DNA of 64,000 bases from Pseudophaeobacter sp. EL27 (GCF_900313025.1 NZ_OMPQ01000002.1:124001-188000); one strand, 5' to 3'. Shown: positions 46,166-55,052, counted from the stretch's first letter. Notes: generated by a model from the letters alone, not told the origin. Made by a program: numbers and translations.

Positions 46166-46966
46166 TTAGTGGCTCGGATGCAGCGCATCTTTCAGATACA
46201 CGCAGGTCAGGATGGTAAAGACATAGGCCTGGATAAAGGCCACCAGAACTTCGAGGGCGTAGACTGCGGTGATGGCAAAGATCGGCAGGAAGCTGAACAG
46301 GCCCAGAGCACCTGCAAAACCTGCGAACACCTTCAGAACCGCGTGGCCCGCCATGACGTTGCCAGCCAGACGAATGCTGTGGCTCACGGGGCGTACGAAG
46401 TAGGAAATGAGTTCTATGATGGCCAGGATGGGGCGCAGTGCCAGAGGCGCGCTGGATACCCAGAAGAGGCCAAGGAAACCAACACCGTTTTTGACAAAGC
46501 CAACAATGGTGACGGTAAAGAACACCAGGCCCGCCAGGATCGCGGTGACAGCGATATGCGAGGTGGTGGTGAAGGACATCGGGATCAGGCCGAGGAAGTT
46601 GGCCATCAGGATGAACATGAACAGGGTCATGATATAGGGGAAGAACTTGACGCCATCTTTGCCGGCAACGTCTTCAACCATTTTGTAGATGAAACCGTAG
46701 GTCAGTTCCGCGATCGACTGGGCCCGGCTGGGCACGATGGCGCGGCGCGAAGAGCCAACAACCATCAGAAGGAAGACGCAGACAACGGCCAGGGCAAGCC
46801 AGAGGGTGACATTGGTGATTGCGAAGGTGCTCACTGCGCCGCCAGTCAGGGAGGCCACGTTGAACTGATCCATCGGGTGGATCGCCAGAGCCGCATGCTC
46901 AGGTGCAAAAATCAAGCCAGACACTACTACCAGTGCCAATGCTACGTAAAAGAACAGCTTGCCCAT
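46166..46966 (-). CDS. atpB: F0F1 ATP synthase subunit a
   Basis: Subunit a provides the proton half-channels beside the c ring. The product is 266 residues with five to six hydrophobic helices. The essential Arg is R199 in [21 protein letters not shown] near residue 30 is the usual start region of alphaproteobacterial AtpB, so about 28 residues ([24 protein letters not shown]) form an extra hydrophobic N-terminus; whether it is cleaved is unknown. atpI lies 38 bases upstream. Confidence 0.96.
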   Translation of the reverse strand: MGKLFFYVALALVVVSGLIFAPEHAALAIHPMDQFNVASLTGGAVSTFAITNVTLWLALAVVCVFLLMVVGSSRRAIVPSRAQSIAELTYGFIYKMVEDVAGKDGVKFFPYIMTLFMFILMANFLGLIPMSFTTTSHIAVTAILAGLVFFTVTIVGFVKNGVGFLGLFWVSSAPLALRPILAIIELISYFVRPVSHSIRLAGNVMAGHAVLKVFAGFAGALGLFSFLPIFAITAVYALEVLVAFIQAYVFTILTCVYLKDALHPSH

Positions 46967-47004
46967 CGTTCCGCTTCTCCTGTCGTCAGGTGTTGATCAC
47001 GCGA

Positions 47005-47349
47005 TCAGTCCTGAGCCTTTGCATTTTCATCGGCCTGTTCGGCCAGTTTCTGTTCCTGGATCTCCTGCGCGGTGCGAAGCATCACCTTCACGCCAGCGGC
47101 AAGTCCCAGCAGTATAAACAGCACCATAAAGATCGGCAGGGTGCCAAAGAGGCGATCCAAGCCGTATCCGATGCCAAAGCCGATCCCAAGACCGACCACC
47201 AATTCTATCACCATCCGCCAGGCCTGATTGGCCAGAGAGTAGTGTTCATCAACGCGCGGCTTGGGCTCTTGGGCCTTACGCGCCGCTGCCAGCTTTGCCT
47301 CCAGCTGCGCCATGCGCTGCTTTTGGTCATCATCTGTCACGGGCGCCAT
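47005..47349 (-). CDS. atpI: ATP synthase assembly protein AtpI
   Basis: AtpI helps assemble the c ring and is the first gene of the F0 operon. The product is 114 residues: a polar N-terminus with a helix (MAQLEAKLAAARKAQEP), then two membrane segments (WRMVIELVVGLGIGFGIGYGLDRLF and IFMVLFILLGLAAGVKVM), matching the AtpI/Cyt-b-like family. The ATG at 47349 is taken over one 17 codons earlier because of the conserved start. The promoter should lie in 47350-47667. Confidence 0.9.
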   Translation of the reverse strand: MAPVTDDDQKQRMAQLEAKLAAARKAQEPKPRVDEHYSLANQAWRMVIELVVGLGIGFGIGYGLDRLFGTLPIFMVLFILLGLAAGVKVMLRTAQEIQEQKLAEQADENAKAQD

Positions 47350-47667
47350 CCTCACGCGATTTCTATGAGAGGTGCTAAGGCGCTGGGGCTTCAGAGTCAA
47401 TTGTTCAAGCGTCGCAGGTGAAAATTCTTTAAGTATCTGAAAAGTAATGGTTTAAGGATCTAAACTGGAGTCCCCACCTTACCGCACAGGGTCTGGTGAC
47501 GGGTTGAGAGGCCCATTCCGCTTATTCAACCATTCGGTTGATTTTGGATTCACCAGCACTCCGACGCCCCAAGCGCCCAAAACCCTGTGTCCACTTGCCA
47601 TTCCTCCGTGTCCGGCGGAAGGTGGCGATTGTGAGCAGGGAGCAGTCCGATCGAAATCCAGTTACTC
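47350..47667. other. Divergent intergenic region atpI/TauE
   Basis: These 318 bases separate the F0 operon from the second TauE gene and should hold both promoters. The part 47400-47465 is A+T-rich. TCAACC-ATTC-GGTTGA (about 47526-47541) is a small perfect hairpin. No gene is supported, and short frames crossing it have no family match. Confidence 0.5.
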
Positions 47668-48387
47668 TTGGCCTTGGCGACGGGCGCAACGGCGGCGGGC
47701 TTTATCAATGGCTTTGCCGGCTTTGGCACCGCGCTTGTGGCCTCCGGCTTCTGGTTTCTCGTTTTGCCAGCCCATATCGTCCCACCGCTGATTATCATCT
47801 CGGCTTTGGTTGGGCAGCTTATCGGGCTGTTGAAATTGTCGGTTGAACTGAACTGGCGCAAAAGCAGCTACCTGCTGTCCGGGGGCATTCTTGGCGTTCC
47901 GTTTGGCGCTGCCATCCTGACCCTGATGGAGCCGACTTTGGTCAAAACCATTATTGGCGGCTTTTTGGTGGTCTACACCCTTTTGCAATTTGCAGGATGG
48001 CCGCGACCCGCCGCCTCTGCCTCTCCCGAAGGGCTGGCCGATAGAGCTGTCGGATTTGCCAGCGGTGTCTTGGGCGGGTTTGCCGGGCTTTCCGGTGTCT
48101 TACCGCTGGTCTGGTTGCAGCTCCGAGGGTTTTCTGCCGGCCAACAGCGGGCGCGGTATCAGCCTTTCAATCTACTGGTACTGGGTTTCGCCAGCCTCGC
48201 CATGCTTGTGATCGGTAAGCTGGACAGCGCGTTGGTGATCTATGCAGCAATCTCTGCTCCCTTTACAATCATCGGGACACTTCTCGGTGTCAGGGCCTTC
48301 AGGGGCGTCAGTGACGCGCGTTTTCGCCAGGCGGTCTTGCTGTTGCTGTTGATATCAGGCGCGATCATTCTGGCCCAGGGTGTTTAG
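47668..48387 (+). CDS. Sulfite exporter TauE/SafE family permease (start uncertain)
   Basis: This is a polytopic membrane protein, about 239-245 residues, with roughly eight hydrophobic segments. FINGFAGFGTALVASGFWFLVLP and SGVLGGFAGLSGVLPLVWLQLRGF are the two TauE-type repeats. The start is unclear: TTG at 47668 falls inside the first helix. The in-frame codons upstream (IEIQLLLALATG) continue that helix back to a stop at 47632, with no ATG, GTG or TTG between. An ATC at 47650 with GGGAG eight bases ahead could serve. An ArsR-type regulator follows 69 bases later and might control it. Confidence 0.8.
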   Translation: MALATGATAAGFINGFAGFGTALVASGFWFLVLPAHIVPPLIIISALVGQLIGLLKLSVELNWRKSSYLLSGGILGVPFGAAILTLMEPTLVKTIIGGFLVVYTLLQFAGWPRPAASASPEGLADRAVGFASGVLGGFAGLSGVLPLVWLQLRGFSAGQQRARYQPFNLLVLGFASLAMLVIGKLDSALVIYAAISAPFTIIGTLLGVRAFRGVSDARFRQAVLLLLLISGAIILAQGV

Positions 48388-48456
48388 GCTCAGGCGCAAG
48401 CGCTTCGCATTGCTGCCTGCTTTTCTTTATCTCCGCAGCCGCATACTGTGCGCCAC

Positions 48457-48810
48457 ATGTCCAGCGAACTTGATACCGTCTTTGCCGCCCTGGCCGATCC
48501 AACCCGCCGCAGCATCCTCACCATGTTGCTGGAGGATGATATGGCGGTGACGGACGTGGCCGAGCCATTTGAGATGTCGCTGGCGGCCATTTCCAAGCAC
48601 CTCACTATTCTGAGCCGCGCAGGTCTCATAGCGCAGGAAAAGCGCGGGCGGGTGAAGTGGTGCAAACTACAACCCGACGCCATGCGCGCAGCCTCGGTCT
48701 GGATGCAGGGCTTTGGCCAGTTTGAACCCGTGCATCTGGATGCCTTTGAGCGGTTTCTGGAAAGCGAACTGGACGCCAACCCCGCCACACCGGATATCAG
48801 CGAAATCTAA
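48457..48810 (+). CDS. ArsR family transcriptional regulator
   Basis: This is a 117-residue winged-helix regulator: LDTVFAALADPTRRSILTMLLEDD, then the recognition helix MSLAAISKHLTILSRAGLI and the wing AQEKRGRVKWCKLQP. The metal-binding ELCVCDL motif is absent; only one Cys (C85 region) is present, so a metal sensor role is not supported. Many such proteins control transporters or SRPBCC genes. It follows the TauE gene on the same strand. ATG at 48457 is chosen; a GTG three codons earlier is in frame. Confidence 0.9.
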   Translation: MSSELDTVFAALADPTRRSILTMLLEDDMAVTDVAEPFEMSLAAISKHLTILSRAGLIAQEKRGRVKWCKLQPDAMRAASVWMQGFGQFEPVHLDAFERFLESELDANPATPDISEI

Positions 48811-48820
48811 CAGCGCGCTC

Positions 48821-49726
48821 TCAGGCCTTGGCCCGTGGCGCAGGCTTGGCAGCATCCTCCAACAGCAGCACCAGTGCCACCACCGTCAGCGCAATCCCCA
48901 CCAGGATCAGCCCGGTTGGCGCCGGATTGCCCAGCGCTAGCTGCCAGACGATCACCCAGCTTGGCGTCAGATAGGTATAGGCCATGACCTTGGCCGCAGG
49001 CAGATGCAGGCTGGCAAACTGCAACAGCACAAAGGTCATCGCGCTGGCAAAGATCGCCACATAGAAAATTCCGACCCAGACCAGCAGCGGCAGCGAGTCC
49101 CACTGGGTTGTCCGGATATCGCCCCAGCCCACCAGCAGCAGCACCAGTGCTCCGGCAATCAGGGTGCCAAAGGTAAAAGAAATCGCAGGTTCGCCACGGT
49201 TCAGCTTGCGCACCACGGGCGTATAGATCGCATGAGCGACACAGCCGACAAAATAGATCATCTCGCCCTGGCCAATGTCAAAGGCACGCAGAGCCGCCAG
49301 ATCCGCCCGAAAAATCACCCAGAGCGCCCCTGCCGCGCCAATGCCCAGCGCCAGCGCCATGCGCGGCGTTGTGATCTGGCGCAGCAGCAGGTAGCCAAAG
49401 ACACCGCTGAGCACCGGGGTAAGGGTAAAAACGGCCGAAGCGCTGACCGCATCTGCCGTCTGCAAGCCGTAAAACATCAGCACAAAGTAGCTGGCAAACA
49501 ATGCCCCCATCACCAGATAGCGCCAGGGGGCGCGGAAATGGCTGCGCCGCAACTTGCCGCCAATCCCAGCCACCGCCCCGATCACCACCGCTGCGATGAC
49601 AAAACGCACCGCATTCAGCGCCATGGGGGCGATATCATTGGCGATCAACACGCCCAGCGAAAACGACCCCGCCACCAGGACCGAAAACAACAGCATCGCG
49701 CCATGTGCCCGTTGAACCGGACTCAT
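48821..49726 (-). CDS. DMT superfamily (EamA) transporter
   Basis: This is a 301-residue inner-membrane protein with ten hydrophobic helices in two EamA repeats: AMLLFSVLVAGSFSLGVLIAND to about residue 140 and IGQGEMIYFVGCVAHAIYTPVVRK onwards. It likely moves a small metabolite, amino acid or drug outward. The ATG at 49726 overlaps the stop of the LysR gene by four bases (ATGA), so it is translationally coupled to the regulator. The C-terminus is basic. Confidence 0.88.
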   Translation of the reverse strand: MSPVQRAHGAMLLFSVLVAGSFSLGVLIANDIAPMALNAVRFVIAAVVIGAVAGIGGKLRRSHFRAPWRYLVMGALFASYFVLMFYGLQTADAVSASAVFTLTPVLSGVFGYLLLRQITTPRMALALGIGAAGALWVIFRADLAALRAFDIGQGEMIYFVGCVAHAIYTPVVRKLNRGEPAISFTFGTLIAGALVLLLVGWGDIRTTQWDSLPLLVWVGIFYVAIFASAMTFVLLQFASLHLPAAKVMAYTYLTPSWVIVWQLALGNPAPTGLILVGIALTVVALVLLLEDAAKPAPRAKA

Positions 49727-50601
49727 TCCTGCCAAGCCTTGGCCCGCTCTTTCAAGAAGCTGAGGAAACTCTGAACCTTATTGGTGCGGTGCAGATCCAC
49801 ATGCGTCACCAGCCAGAGACTGCCTTCCCACTCGACCTGCGAATCCATCATCTTGATCAGGCCCGGCCGACGCGAAGCCTCCCACATGGACATAAAGCCA
49901 ATCCCGGCGCCCGCCATAACGGCTTCTTGCATCGCCACACCGTCAGAACAGCGGAAAATGATCGTATCTTCTGTGGTGTGTTCGCGCAGCCATTTGTTAA
50001 AGGGCGCGCGGCTCTCCTGATTGTCGGTGCCAACAAACTGGTGGTTTTTTAGGTCGTCGACACCTTTTAGCGGCCCGTGTTGATCCACATAGCTCTGAGC
50101 GGCAAACAGGCCGATCTTCTGTTTCAAAAAGGGCTGCACCACATTGTCTGGCTGATCCGGCGCATTGCCGGCCCGCAGCGCCACATGGGCTTCGCCATAT
50201 TCCAGCCGGAACAGCCGCTCCCCTGTGAGATAGCGGATGACCAGACCGGGATGCATCTGCTGAAACTCGGTCAGCACTGGCACCAGAAGATGTGACATCG
50301 ACGAAAGCGAGGTCACCACCAGCTCGCCCGAGACCTCATCCCCCTGGCCCTTCAGGCGGCCAACCAACTGGCTGAACTGATCATCTGTGGCCTGGGCCAC
50401 CCGCAGCAAATCCTGGCCCGATTCTGTTGGCGTATAGCCACGGGCGTGGCGCTGAAACAGTTTGACGCCCAGACGGGCCTCGATTGCATCAATGTGACGG
50501 ATCACTGTTGCATGATGCACCCCGAGAACTTCGGCGGCGCCGCTGACCGTTCCCATACGCGCCACCTGATAGGCCGTACGAACCTCATCCCAGTTTTCCA
50601 T
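49723..50601 (-). CDS. LysR family transcriptional regulator
   Basis: This is a 292-residue regulator. The N-terminal HTH covers residues 1-60 with GTVSGAAEVLGVHHATVIRHIDAIEARLGVKLFQRHARGY. The effector domain (about 88-290) has the two-lobe periplasmic-binding fold. It is divergent from azoR, the usual LysR arrangement, and its stop overlaps the EamA transporter start. It probably controls azoR and its own operon, responding to a quinone or other ligand of the reductase; this is inference from layout. Confidence 0.9.
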   Translation of the reverse strand: MENWDEVRTAYQVARMGTVSGAAEVLGVHHATVIRHIDAIEARLGVKLFQRHARGYTPTESGQDLLRVAQATDDQFSQLVGRLKGQGDEVSGELVVTSLSSMSHLLVPVLTEFQQMHPGLVIRYLTGERLFRLEYGEAHVALRAGNAPDQPDNVVQPFLKQKIGLFAAQSYVDQHGPLKGVDDLKNHQFVGTDNQESRAPFNKWLREHTTEDTIIFRCSDGVAMQEAVMAGAGIGFMSMWEASRRPGLIKMMDSQVEWEGSLWLVTHVDLHRTNKVQSFLSFLKERAKAWQE

Positions 50602-50651
50602 GACACTGCCCTCGCTCTGTTTCCGCTTGTTAGGTTCCGACTTTCACACCC

Positions 50652-50667
50652 TGCGCAAAATTGCACA
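50652..50667. promoter_or_regulatory. Candidate LysR binding site upstream of azoR
   Basis: TGCGCAA-AA-TTGCACA is an imperfect palindrome (one mismatched pair) with the T-N11-A spacing of LysR boxes, midway in the 151-base divergent spacer. An extended -10 TGCTATAAC lies at 50702-50710 toward azoR. Confidence 0.4.
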
Positions 50668-50752
50668 AAACCTGTGCCGTTACAGCAATTGCGTTCGTTT
50701 TTGCTATAACCCATTTGTGAAGCAGACGAAACATCAAATGGGAAATCAGATC

Positions 50753-51334
50753 ATGTCCTCCACCGTTCTGCATATCGACTCCTCCGCCCGCGCCGAAAAC
50801 TCTGTCACCCGTTCGCTGAGTGCCGAGATCACGGCCCGCCTGGCGCCCGACCACATTATCCGCCGCGACCTGGCCACGCCCCTGCCACTGCTCGACGAAG
50901 CCTGGATCGGTGCCAATTTCACCCCAGCCGATCAGCGCACCGATGAGCAAAAGGCGCTTCTGGCCCAGTCTGACGCTCTGATCGAGGAGCTGAAACAGGC
51001 CGACACCATTGTCATCGGCACGCCGATCTACAATTTTGCAGTGCCCGCGACGCTGAAGGCCTGGATTGATCTGGTGGCCCGCGTTGGTGTGACCTTCCGC
51101 TATACAGAAACCGGCCCCCTTGGCCTGCTGGAAGGTAAACGCGCCATCATCGCGGTCGCCTCTGGCGGCACCCAGGCCGGGTCGGATATCGACTTTGCCA
51201 CGACCTACCTGCGTCATGTGCTTGGCTTTATCGGCATCACAGATGTTGAGCTGGTCGCTGCAGATCAGCTGTCGATGGATGCAGAGGGCTCGATGGAACG
51301 GGCCAAATCTGCCATCGAAGCCCTGGCAGCCTAA
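50753..51334 (+). CDS. azoR: FMN-dependent NADH:quinone oxidoreductase/azoreductase
   Basis: This is a flavodoxin-fold enzyme, 193 residues, that reduces quinones and azo dyes with NAD(P)H. VLHIDSSARAENSVTRSLS binds FMN phosphate; IVIGTPIYNFAVPATLKAWIDLVARVG and VASGGT are family marks. The ATG at 50753 is taken as the start, with GGGA ten bases upstream; another in-frame ATG is at 50738. It is divergent from a LysR gene and followed by a good terminator, so it is monocistronic. Such enzymes often protect against quinone stress. Confidence 0.93.
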   Translation: MSSTVLHIDSSARAENSVTRSLSAEITARLAPDHIIRRDLATPLPLLDEAWIGANFTPADQRTDEQKALLAQSDALIEELKQADTIVIGTPIYNFAVPATLKAWIDLVARVGVTFRYTETGPLGLLEGKRAIIAVASGGTQAGSDIDFATTYLRHVLGFIGITDVELVAADQLSMDAEGSMERAKSAIEALAA

Positions 51335-51366
51335 GTCGTCAGCCCCAAACTGACAGATGACATATG

Positions 51367-51399
51367 AACACCGCTCTCTCTTTAGGAGGCGGTGTTTTT
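51367..51399 (+). terminator. Intrinsic terminator of azoR
   Basis: AACACCGC (51367-51374) pairs with GCGGTGTT (51389-51396) and a T-run follows, 33 bases after the stop. Confidence 0.85.
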
Positions 51400-51497
51400 A
51401 TTGTCGCCATCAAATCCCCCATGATATCTACGGGGAGTGCAAAACAGGCGCGAAACAAATGAAAAAAATTGACATCATAGGCGCCGACTGATCGCTG

Positions 51498-52016
51498 TCA
51501 GATCCAATGCAGGTCGCAGCCGATACGCTCCAGAAAGGCAAAGAAATCATCCCGCGCCATCACCACGGTGCGATCATTGACCAGCGGATGCATATTGATC
51601 ACATCCACCTGACGCGCCGCCGCATCCAGGTAGAAAGTCACCCCCTGATCGACACCGGTGATCATTGCCAAAGGGCTCACCGCGCCGGGAAGAATGCCCA
51701 GGTTCTGCATCAGGCGGTCACTGGAGCCAAAACTCAAACCCCCAGAGCCGATCTCCTTGCTCAGGGCCTTGAGGTCGATTTCGCGGTCCTGTTCGACTGA
51801 AATCAGATAGTTGCGTTTCTTGCGGTCCCGCAGGTAGAGGTTCTTGATTTTCAGGCTGCTGACGCCGGGCTGCTGCATCTCTGCCTCGACCTGCTTGGCC
51901 TCTTCCACGGTGCGCAGGGGCACATGGGTGAACAATGTATAAGACAGCCCCCATTCCGTGAGCTGCGCCAAGAGCGCATCCGAGCTGACAGGCAGAGCGG
52001 CTGAGGCTGCATCCAT
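51498..52016 (-). CDS. Prolyl-tRNA editing protein ProX/YbaK-type deacylase
   Basis: This is a 172-residue single-domain trans-editing factor of the YbaK/ProX family, which hydrolyses misacylated tRNA(Pro) such as Ala-tRNA(Pro). The catalytic Lys is expected in VSSLKIKNLYLRDRKKRNYLISVEQD, the strongest match; DLKALSKEIGSGGLSFGSSDRLMQNLGILPGAVSPLAMI is also characteristic. It lacks any ProRS fusion. The ATG at 52016 is the only start matching the family. It lies 161 bases from the EF-G-like gene on the same strand; both relate to translation, but no operon signal is evident. Confidence 0.88.
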   Translation of the reverse strand: MDAASAALPVSSDALLAQLTEWGLSYTLFTHVPLRTVEEAKQVEAEMQQPGVSSLKIKNLYLRDRKKRNYLISVEQDREIDLKALSKEIGSGGLSFGSSDRLMQNLGILPGAVSPLAMITGVDQGVTFYLDAAARQVDVINMHPLVNDRTVVMARDDFFAFLERIGCDLHWI

Positions 52017-52177
52017 TTTTCAAGTCTCCCCAAAGCGGTGGTGTTTGCACCCCGATGAGATCGCGCAAACCCACAAGGCGCGCAAGAGGAGATACGCCAG
52101 TTGAGGAGGGCTTTGCGCTGCAGGTAGAGGGGCAAAGCCAAGCCATCTTTCGGCCATCCAAACCCTAAAACAAGCGT

Positions 52178-54148
52178 TCAAGCGGGTGCCAGCTCCCCCT
52201 GCCTGGTTTCCTCATAGTGGTCAAAACTGGCCTCGAACCAACCGGTGCCGCGGGTGGCGCTGGCCAGATTGTGACAGAGGGCATCCTGTGCCACCAGCGG
52301 TAGCAGCACCTCCAGAACATCCCAGCCCGCTGCCCCCTCCTCTGTTGCAAAGCCGAGCACCTGCCCCTTCAGGCTGCTCACCACAGGGATTAAACCGCCG
52401 GAAAATACCGAGGGCACATGAATGGAGACCTTCATGATTGGCTGTAAAAGAACGATGTCGACCTTCTCCAAAGCGCTCCGCACTGCATTTTTCCCCGCCA
52501 TGCGAAAGGCAAAATCAGAGCTGTCCACAGCATGGTGTTTGCCGTCCTTCAGGGTCACCGCTACATCCACCAGCGGATGGCCATTGTTGCCTTCCCGCAG
52601 CGCCTCGCGCACACCCGCCTCAACCGAAGGGATATAGGCCCTTGGCACTGCGCCGCCCTTGACTGTCTCATGGAACTGAAACCCCTCACCGCGCGGCAGA
52701 GGGCGGATTTCGATCAGAACATCGGCAAACTGCCCGGCCCCGCCTGACTGCTTGCGGTGCCGGTAGCGCAGCTCAATGGGCTTGTTGATGGTTTCACAAA
52801 AGGCCGGCGGCACCCTTTCGCCAATCGCTTCGACGCCAAATTCCGTTTCCAGCGTGATAAGAACCCGGCGCAGATGCAGCGGACCCTGCAAATGCAACAG
52901 GGCCCGCCCGGAGATCGCGTCCTGCTCCAACTGCACCGCCGGATCGATTCCCACCAGACGATCCAGAGCGGCTGACAATCGCGTCTCATCGCGTTCATGC
53001 ACCGGGATCACCAAACGGCGGTAAGTAGATGGCCGGGGTTGGGCCCAGTCTGGCAGGCCCGCACTGCCATTGGCCGAATAGCAATAGCCAAGATTGAGGT
53101 GGTCCGATTTAACCGCCTGGCCAATATCTCCAGCCGACAGCCCGGCACGTGAAGGGGTCGTGCTGCCAGAGCCATTACCGGGATCACCATTTCTGCCCTC
53201 ACCTGCGGCAGTCAGCCCGGTCAGCCCGCCAAGGGTGCTGCCCCCTACCGCATCCCCCTGTTCCAGGCCGCCATCGAGGGCGCGCAACAGTACGGTTTTA
53301 CCTAGGTGTTTGACCTGATCCGCCATACAGCCAACGGCCACCACATCTGCCAATCCCTCTCCCAGCTTTGCCAGTCGCGCCCGGGTCGCCGCCACTTGGG
53401 GCACCTCATGGCGCAGCGATTTCATCAGGCGCAAGACCCCGTTGCTGTGTTCCGCCGCGCCCAACAGGGCAGGAAACAGGTCGCCGTGTTGCAGCACCCG
53501 GGTTGCGATATCATAGGCCTCTTCAGCCAGAACCTCGCGATCCTCGATCAGCTCCTGTAGCAAATGATCGTCAAAATCCGCCAGCGCCTCCAACATCTCA
53601 CCCCGGGCTTGTTTCTCGCGCTGCTGCATATCCGGCGGCAGCTCAATCAGGGCCGAGGGCTGGCCTTCGATGTATTTCCAGGCTCGCTCAGATATCAGGT
53701 CCACCGCGCCGACCACCTGGTCGCCTTCGCGGATCGGCACCTGACGCAGAACGATGCTGTGATTGCTATAGGTTTGCAGGGCTGCGACAATATCGGCGAT
53801 GCGTCCCGTGGCCTGATCGATGCGGTTGATAAACAGGAAGGCGGGGATGCCCGACTCTTCCAGCTGGCGCAGATAGGGCGCGGCCAGGACAGCCGCCTCC
53901 GGATCGGCCGATACACACAGCACCGCCGCATCGCTGGCGGTCAGCGCAGGTCCAACCTGCGCCTGATTCTCGGCACCGCCAGCGATTTCAATCGCCGCCC
54001 AGTCCTCGCCCATAAAAGAAAACGGCTGCATCGCTGCAACCGTTGCTGTTTCCTGCCTTTTGCCCATGGCCCCGTCGAGATCCGCCAGGGCCCGCGCAAG
54101 GGTCGTTTTGCCGGACTGCGACGGTCCCAATATAGTGAAAACACGCAT
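52178..54148 (-). CDS. Elongation factor G-like protein with degenerate GTPase domain
   Basis: This is a 656-residue EF-G paralog. The P-loop is intact (GPSQSGKTT, residues 8-16), but the G3 region reads IEIAGGAEN in place of DTPGH and the G2 switch is not recognisable. G4 is INRID, a variant of NKxD. Only about 45 residues separate P-loop and G3, shorter than usual. Domains III-V are present: IELRYRHRKQSGGAGQFADVLIEIRPL, VPRAYIPSVEAGVREAL and PIMKVSIHVPSVFSGGLIPVVSSLKGQVLG. GGAGG precedes the ATG at 54148. The gene lies outside the str operon and is not the main EF-G. A role in ribosome handling under stress is inference. Confidence 0.85.
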   Translation of the reverse strand: MRVFTILGPSQSGKTTLARALADLDGAMGKRQETATVAAMQPFSFMGEDWAAIEIAGGAENQAQVGPALTASDAAVLCVSADPEAAVLAAPYLRQLEESGIPAFLFINRIDQATGRIADIVAALQTYSNHSIVLRQVPIREGDQVVGAVDLISERAWKYIEGQPSALIELPPDMQQREKQARGEMLEALADFDDHLLQELIEDREVLAEEAYDIATRVLQHGDLFPALLGAAEHSNGVLRLMKSLRHEVPQVAATRARLAKLGEGLADVVAVGCMADQVKHLGKTVLLRALDGGLEQGDAVGGSTLGGLTGLTAAGEGRNGDPGNGSGSTTPSRAGLSAGDIGQAVKSDHLNLGYCYSANGSAGLPDWAQPRPSTYRRLVIPVHERDETRLSAALDRLVGIDPAVQLEQDAISGRALLHLQGPLHLRRVLITLETEFGVEAIGERVPPAFCETINKPIELRYRHRKQSGGAGQFADVLIEIRPLPRGEGFQFHETVKGGAVPRAYIPSVEAGVREALREGNNGHPLVDVAVTLKDGKHHAVDSSDFAFRMAGKNAVRSALEKVDIVLLQPIMKVSIHVPSVFSGGLIPVVSSLKGQVLGFATEEGAAGWDVLEVLLPLVAQDALCHNLASATRGTGWFEASFDHYEETRQGELAPA

Positions 54149-54379
54149 CTCTCTTGATCCTCCCTCAGCCAAATGGCTGCCCGGAGAGGTTCACGAACAC
54201 AAAATCGTTCGTCTGTCTTACCTGATGCTATCGCTGCCTCACGGCGCCCTACCAGCCAATGAGCTTTGCCACTTGGGCCAAGGGACCGTCTGGCAATTTT
54301 GGGAGCGCACCAGCAGTCGAGTCAAGCCCCGGCGCAGGGCCGCCCTTCTCAGAACAGCCCATTTCACTAGAGTATAACG

Positions 54380-54895
54380 ATGCGAATCATACGTGATACT
54401 CCGGAGCAGCTCATCGTCGCCAACAGGCCCTGGCTGATAGGCAGCATGTTGATCCTGTTTATACTTGTCTTTGTTGGCGCCGGTTTTCTGGTGGCCAGTG
54501 GCGAGGAGGGAGACCTATGGTTCGGCCTGCTCTTTGGTGGCCTCGGAGGCGGCCTTGGCGCTGTTGCCTTTTGTGTCTTTGTCAGACGGGTACAGGTTAT
54601 CTTTGACCGGTCAGAAGACAAAATCACCATCCGTCGCCAATCGGTCTTTGGCTATAGCAGCAATACCCATCCGCTGGCTGATCTCTCCCATGTAGAGGTC
54701 GAAGAGACCACATCAAACCAGAACGGCCACAGGTCCACCCTGTACCGTGCCACATTGGTGTTGGACAGTAACACCTCCGCCATTGGGCGCTCGCCAACCC
54801 GCGTTCCAATTGTGGCGGCCTATGTCAGCGGACCGGGGGCCAAGCGGCTAGCGCAGCGCATCAATACCTGGCTGCCTGCCTCAAATCACATCTAG
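54380..54895 (+). CDS. Hypothetical membrane protein
   Basis: This is a 171-residue protein. Two helices (LIGSMLILFILVFVGAGFLVA and WFGLLFGGLGGGLGAVAFCVFV) fill residues 18-68. A soluble C-terminal domain of about 100 residues follows, with RVQVIFDRSEDKITIRRQSVFGY and the end GAKRLAQRINTWL, resembling bacterial PH-like domains. I assign no function. The ATG at 54380 is right after AGTATAAC. Its stop lies six bases before the start of the candidate 6S RNA, so the RNA promoter would lie inside this gene. Confidence 0.72.
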   Translation: MRIIRDTPEQLIVANRPWLIGSMLILFILVFVGAGFLVASGEEGDLWFGLLFGGLGGGLGAVAFCVFVRRVQVIFDRSEDKITIRRQSVFGYSSNTHPLADLSHVEVEETTSNQNGHRSTLYRATLVLDSNTSAIGRSPTRVPIVAAYVSGPGAKRLAQRINTWLPASNHI

Positions 54896-54900
54896 ACCTC

Positions 54901-55052
54901 CAGGATTGCCCCCGACCTCCCTCATCGCTTGACTCCCAGGGCCAATCAACGTAACGCAGGGCCGATATCCGGAAGCACCTCTAAGTCTTCCGGTCCCTGA
55001 CCTGTCGGGGATCGCCCTCCACCAGCGTGTTACGCCCGTGGGGGCAATTCTG
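54901..55052 (+). ncRNA. ssrS: Candidate 6S RNA
   Basis: 6S RNA binds sigma70 RNA polymerase in stationary phase and mimics an open promoter. The 152-base region begins CAGGATTGCCCCC and ends GGGGGCAATTCTG, forming a closing stem of about 13 pairs with one mismatch or G-U. Inside, GGGCCGATAT (54959-54968) resembles the GAGCCGATAT segment in the 5' half of E. coli 6S RNA, and GTTACGCCC in the 3' half resembles its GTTACAGCC. An apical hairpin CCGGAAG/CTTCCGG is also present. It lies 112 bases upstream of ffh. It is not SRP RNA because the GGAAGGAAGCAGCC core is absent. The ends are estimates. Confidence 0.68.

Noticed and set aside
54901-55052. SRP (4.5S) RNA next to ffh
   Set aside because: The conserved GGAAGGAAGCAGCC apical core is absent on both strands; 6S features fit better.
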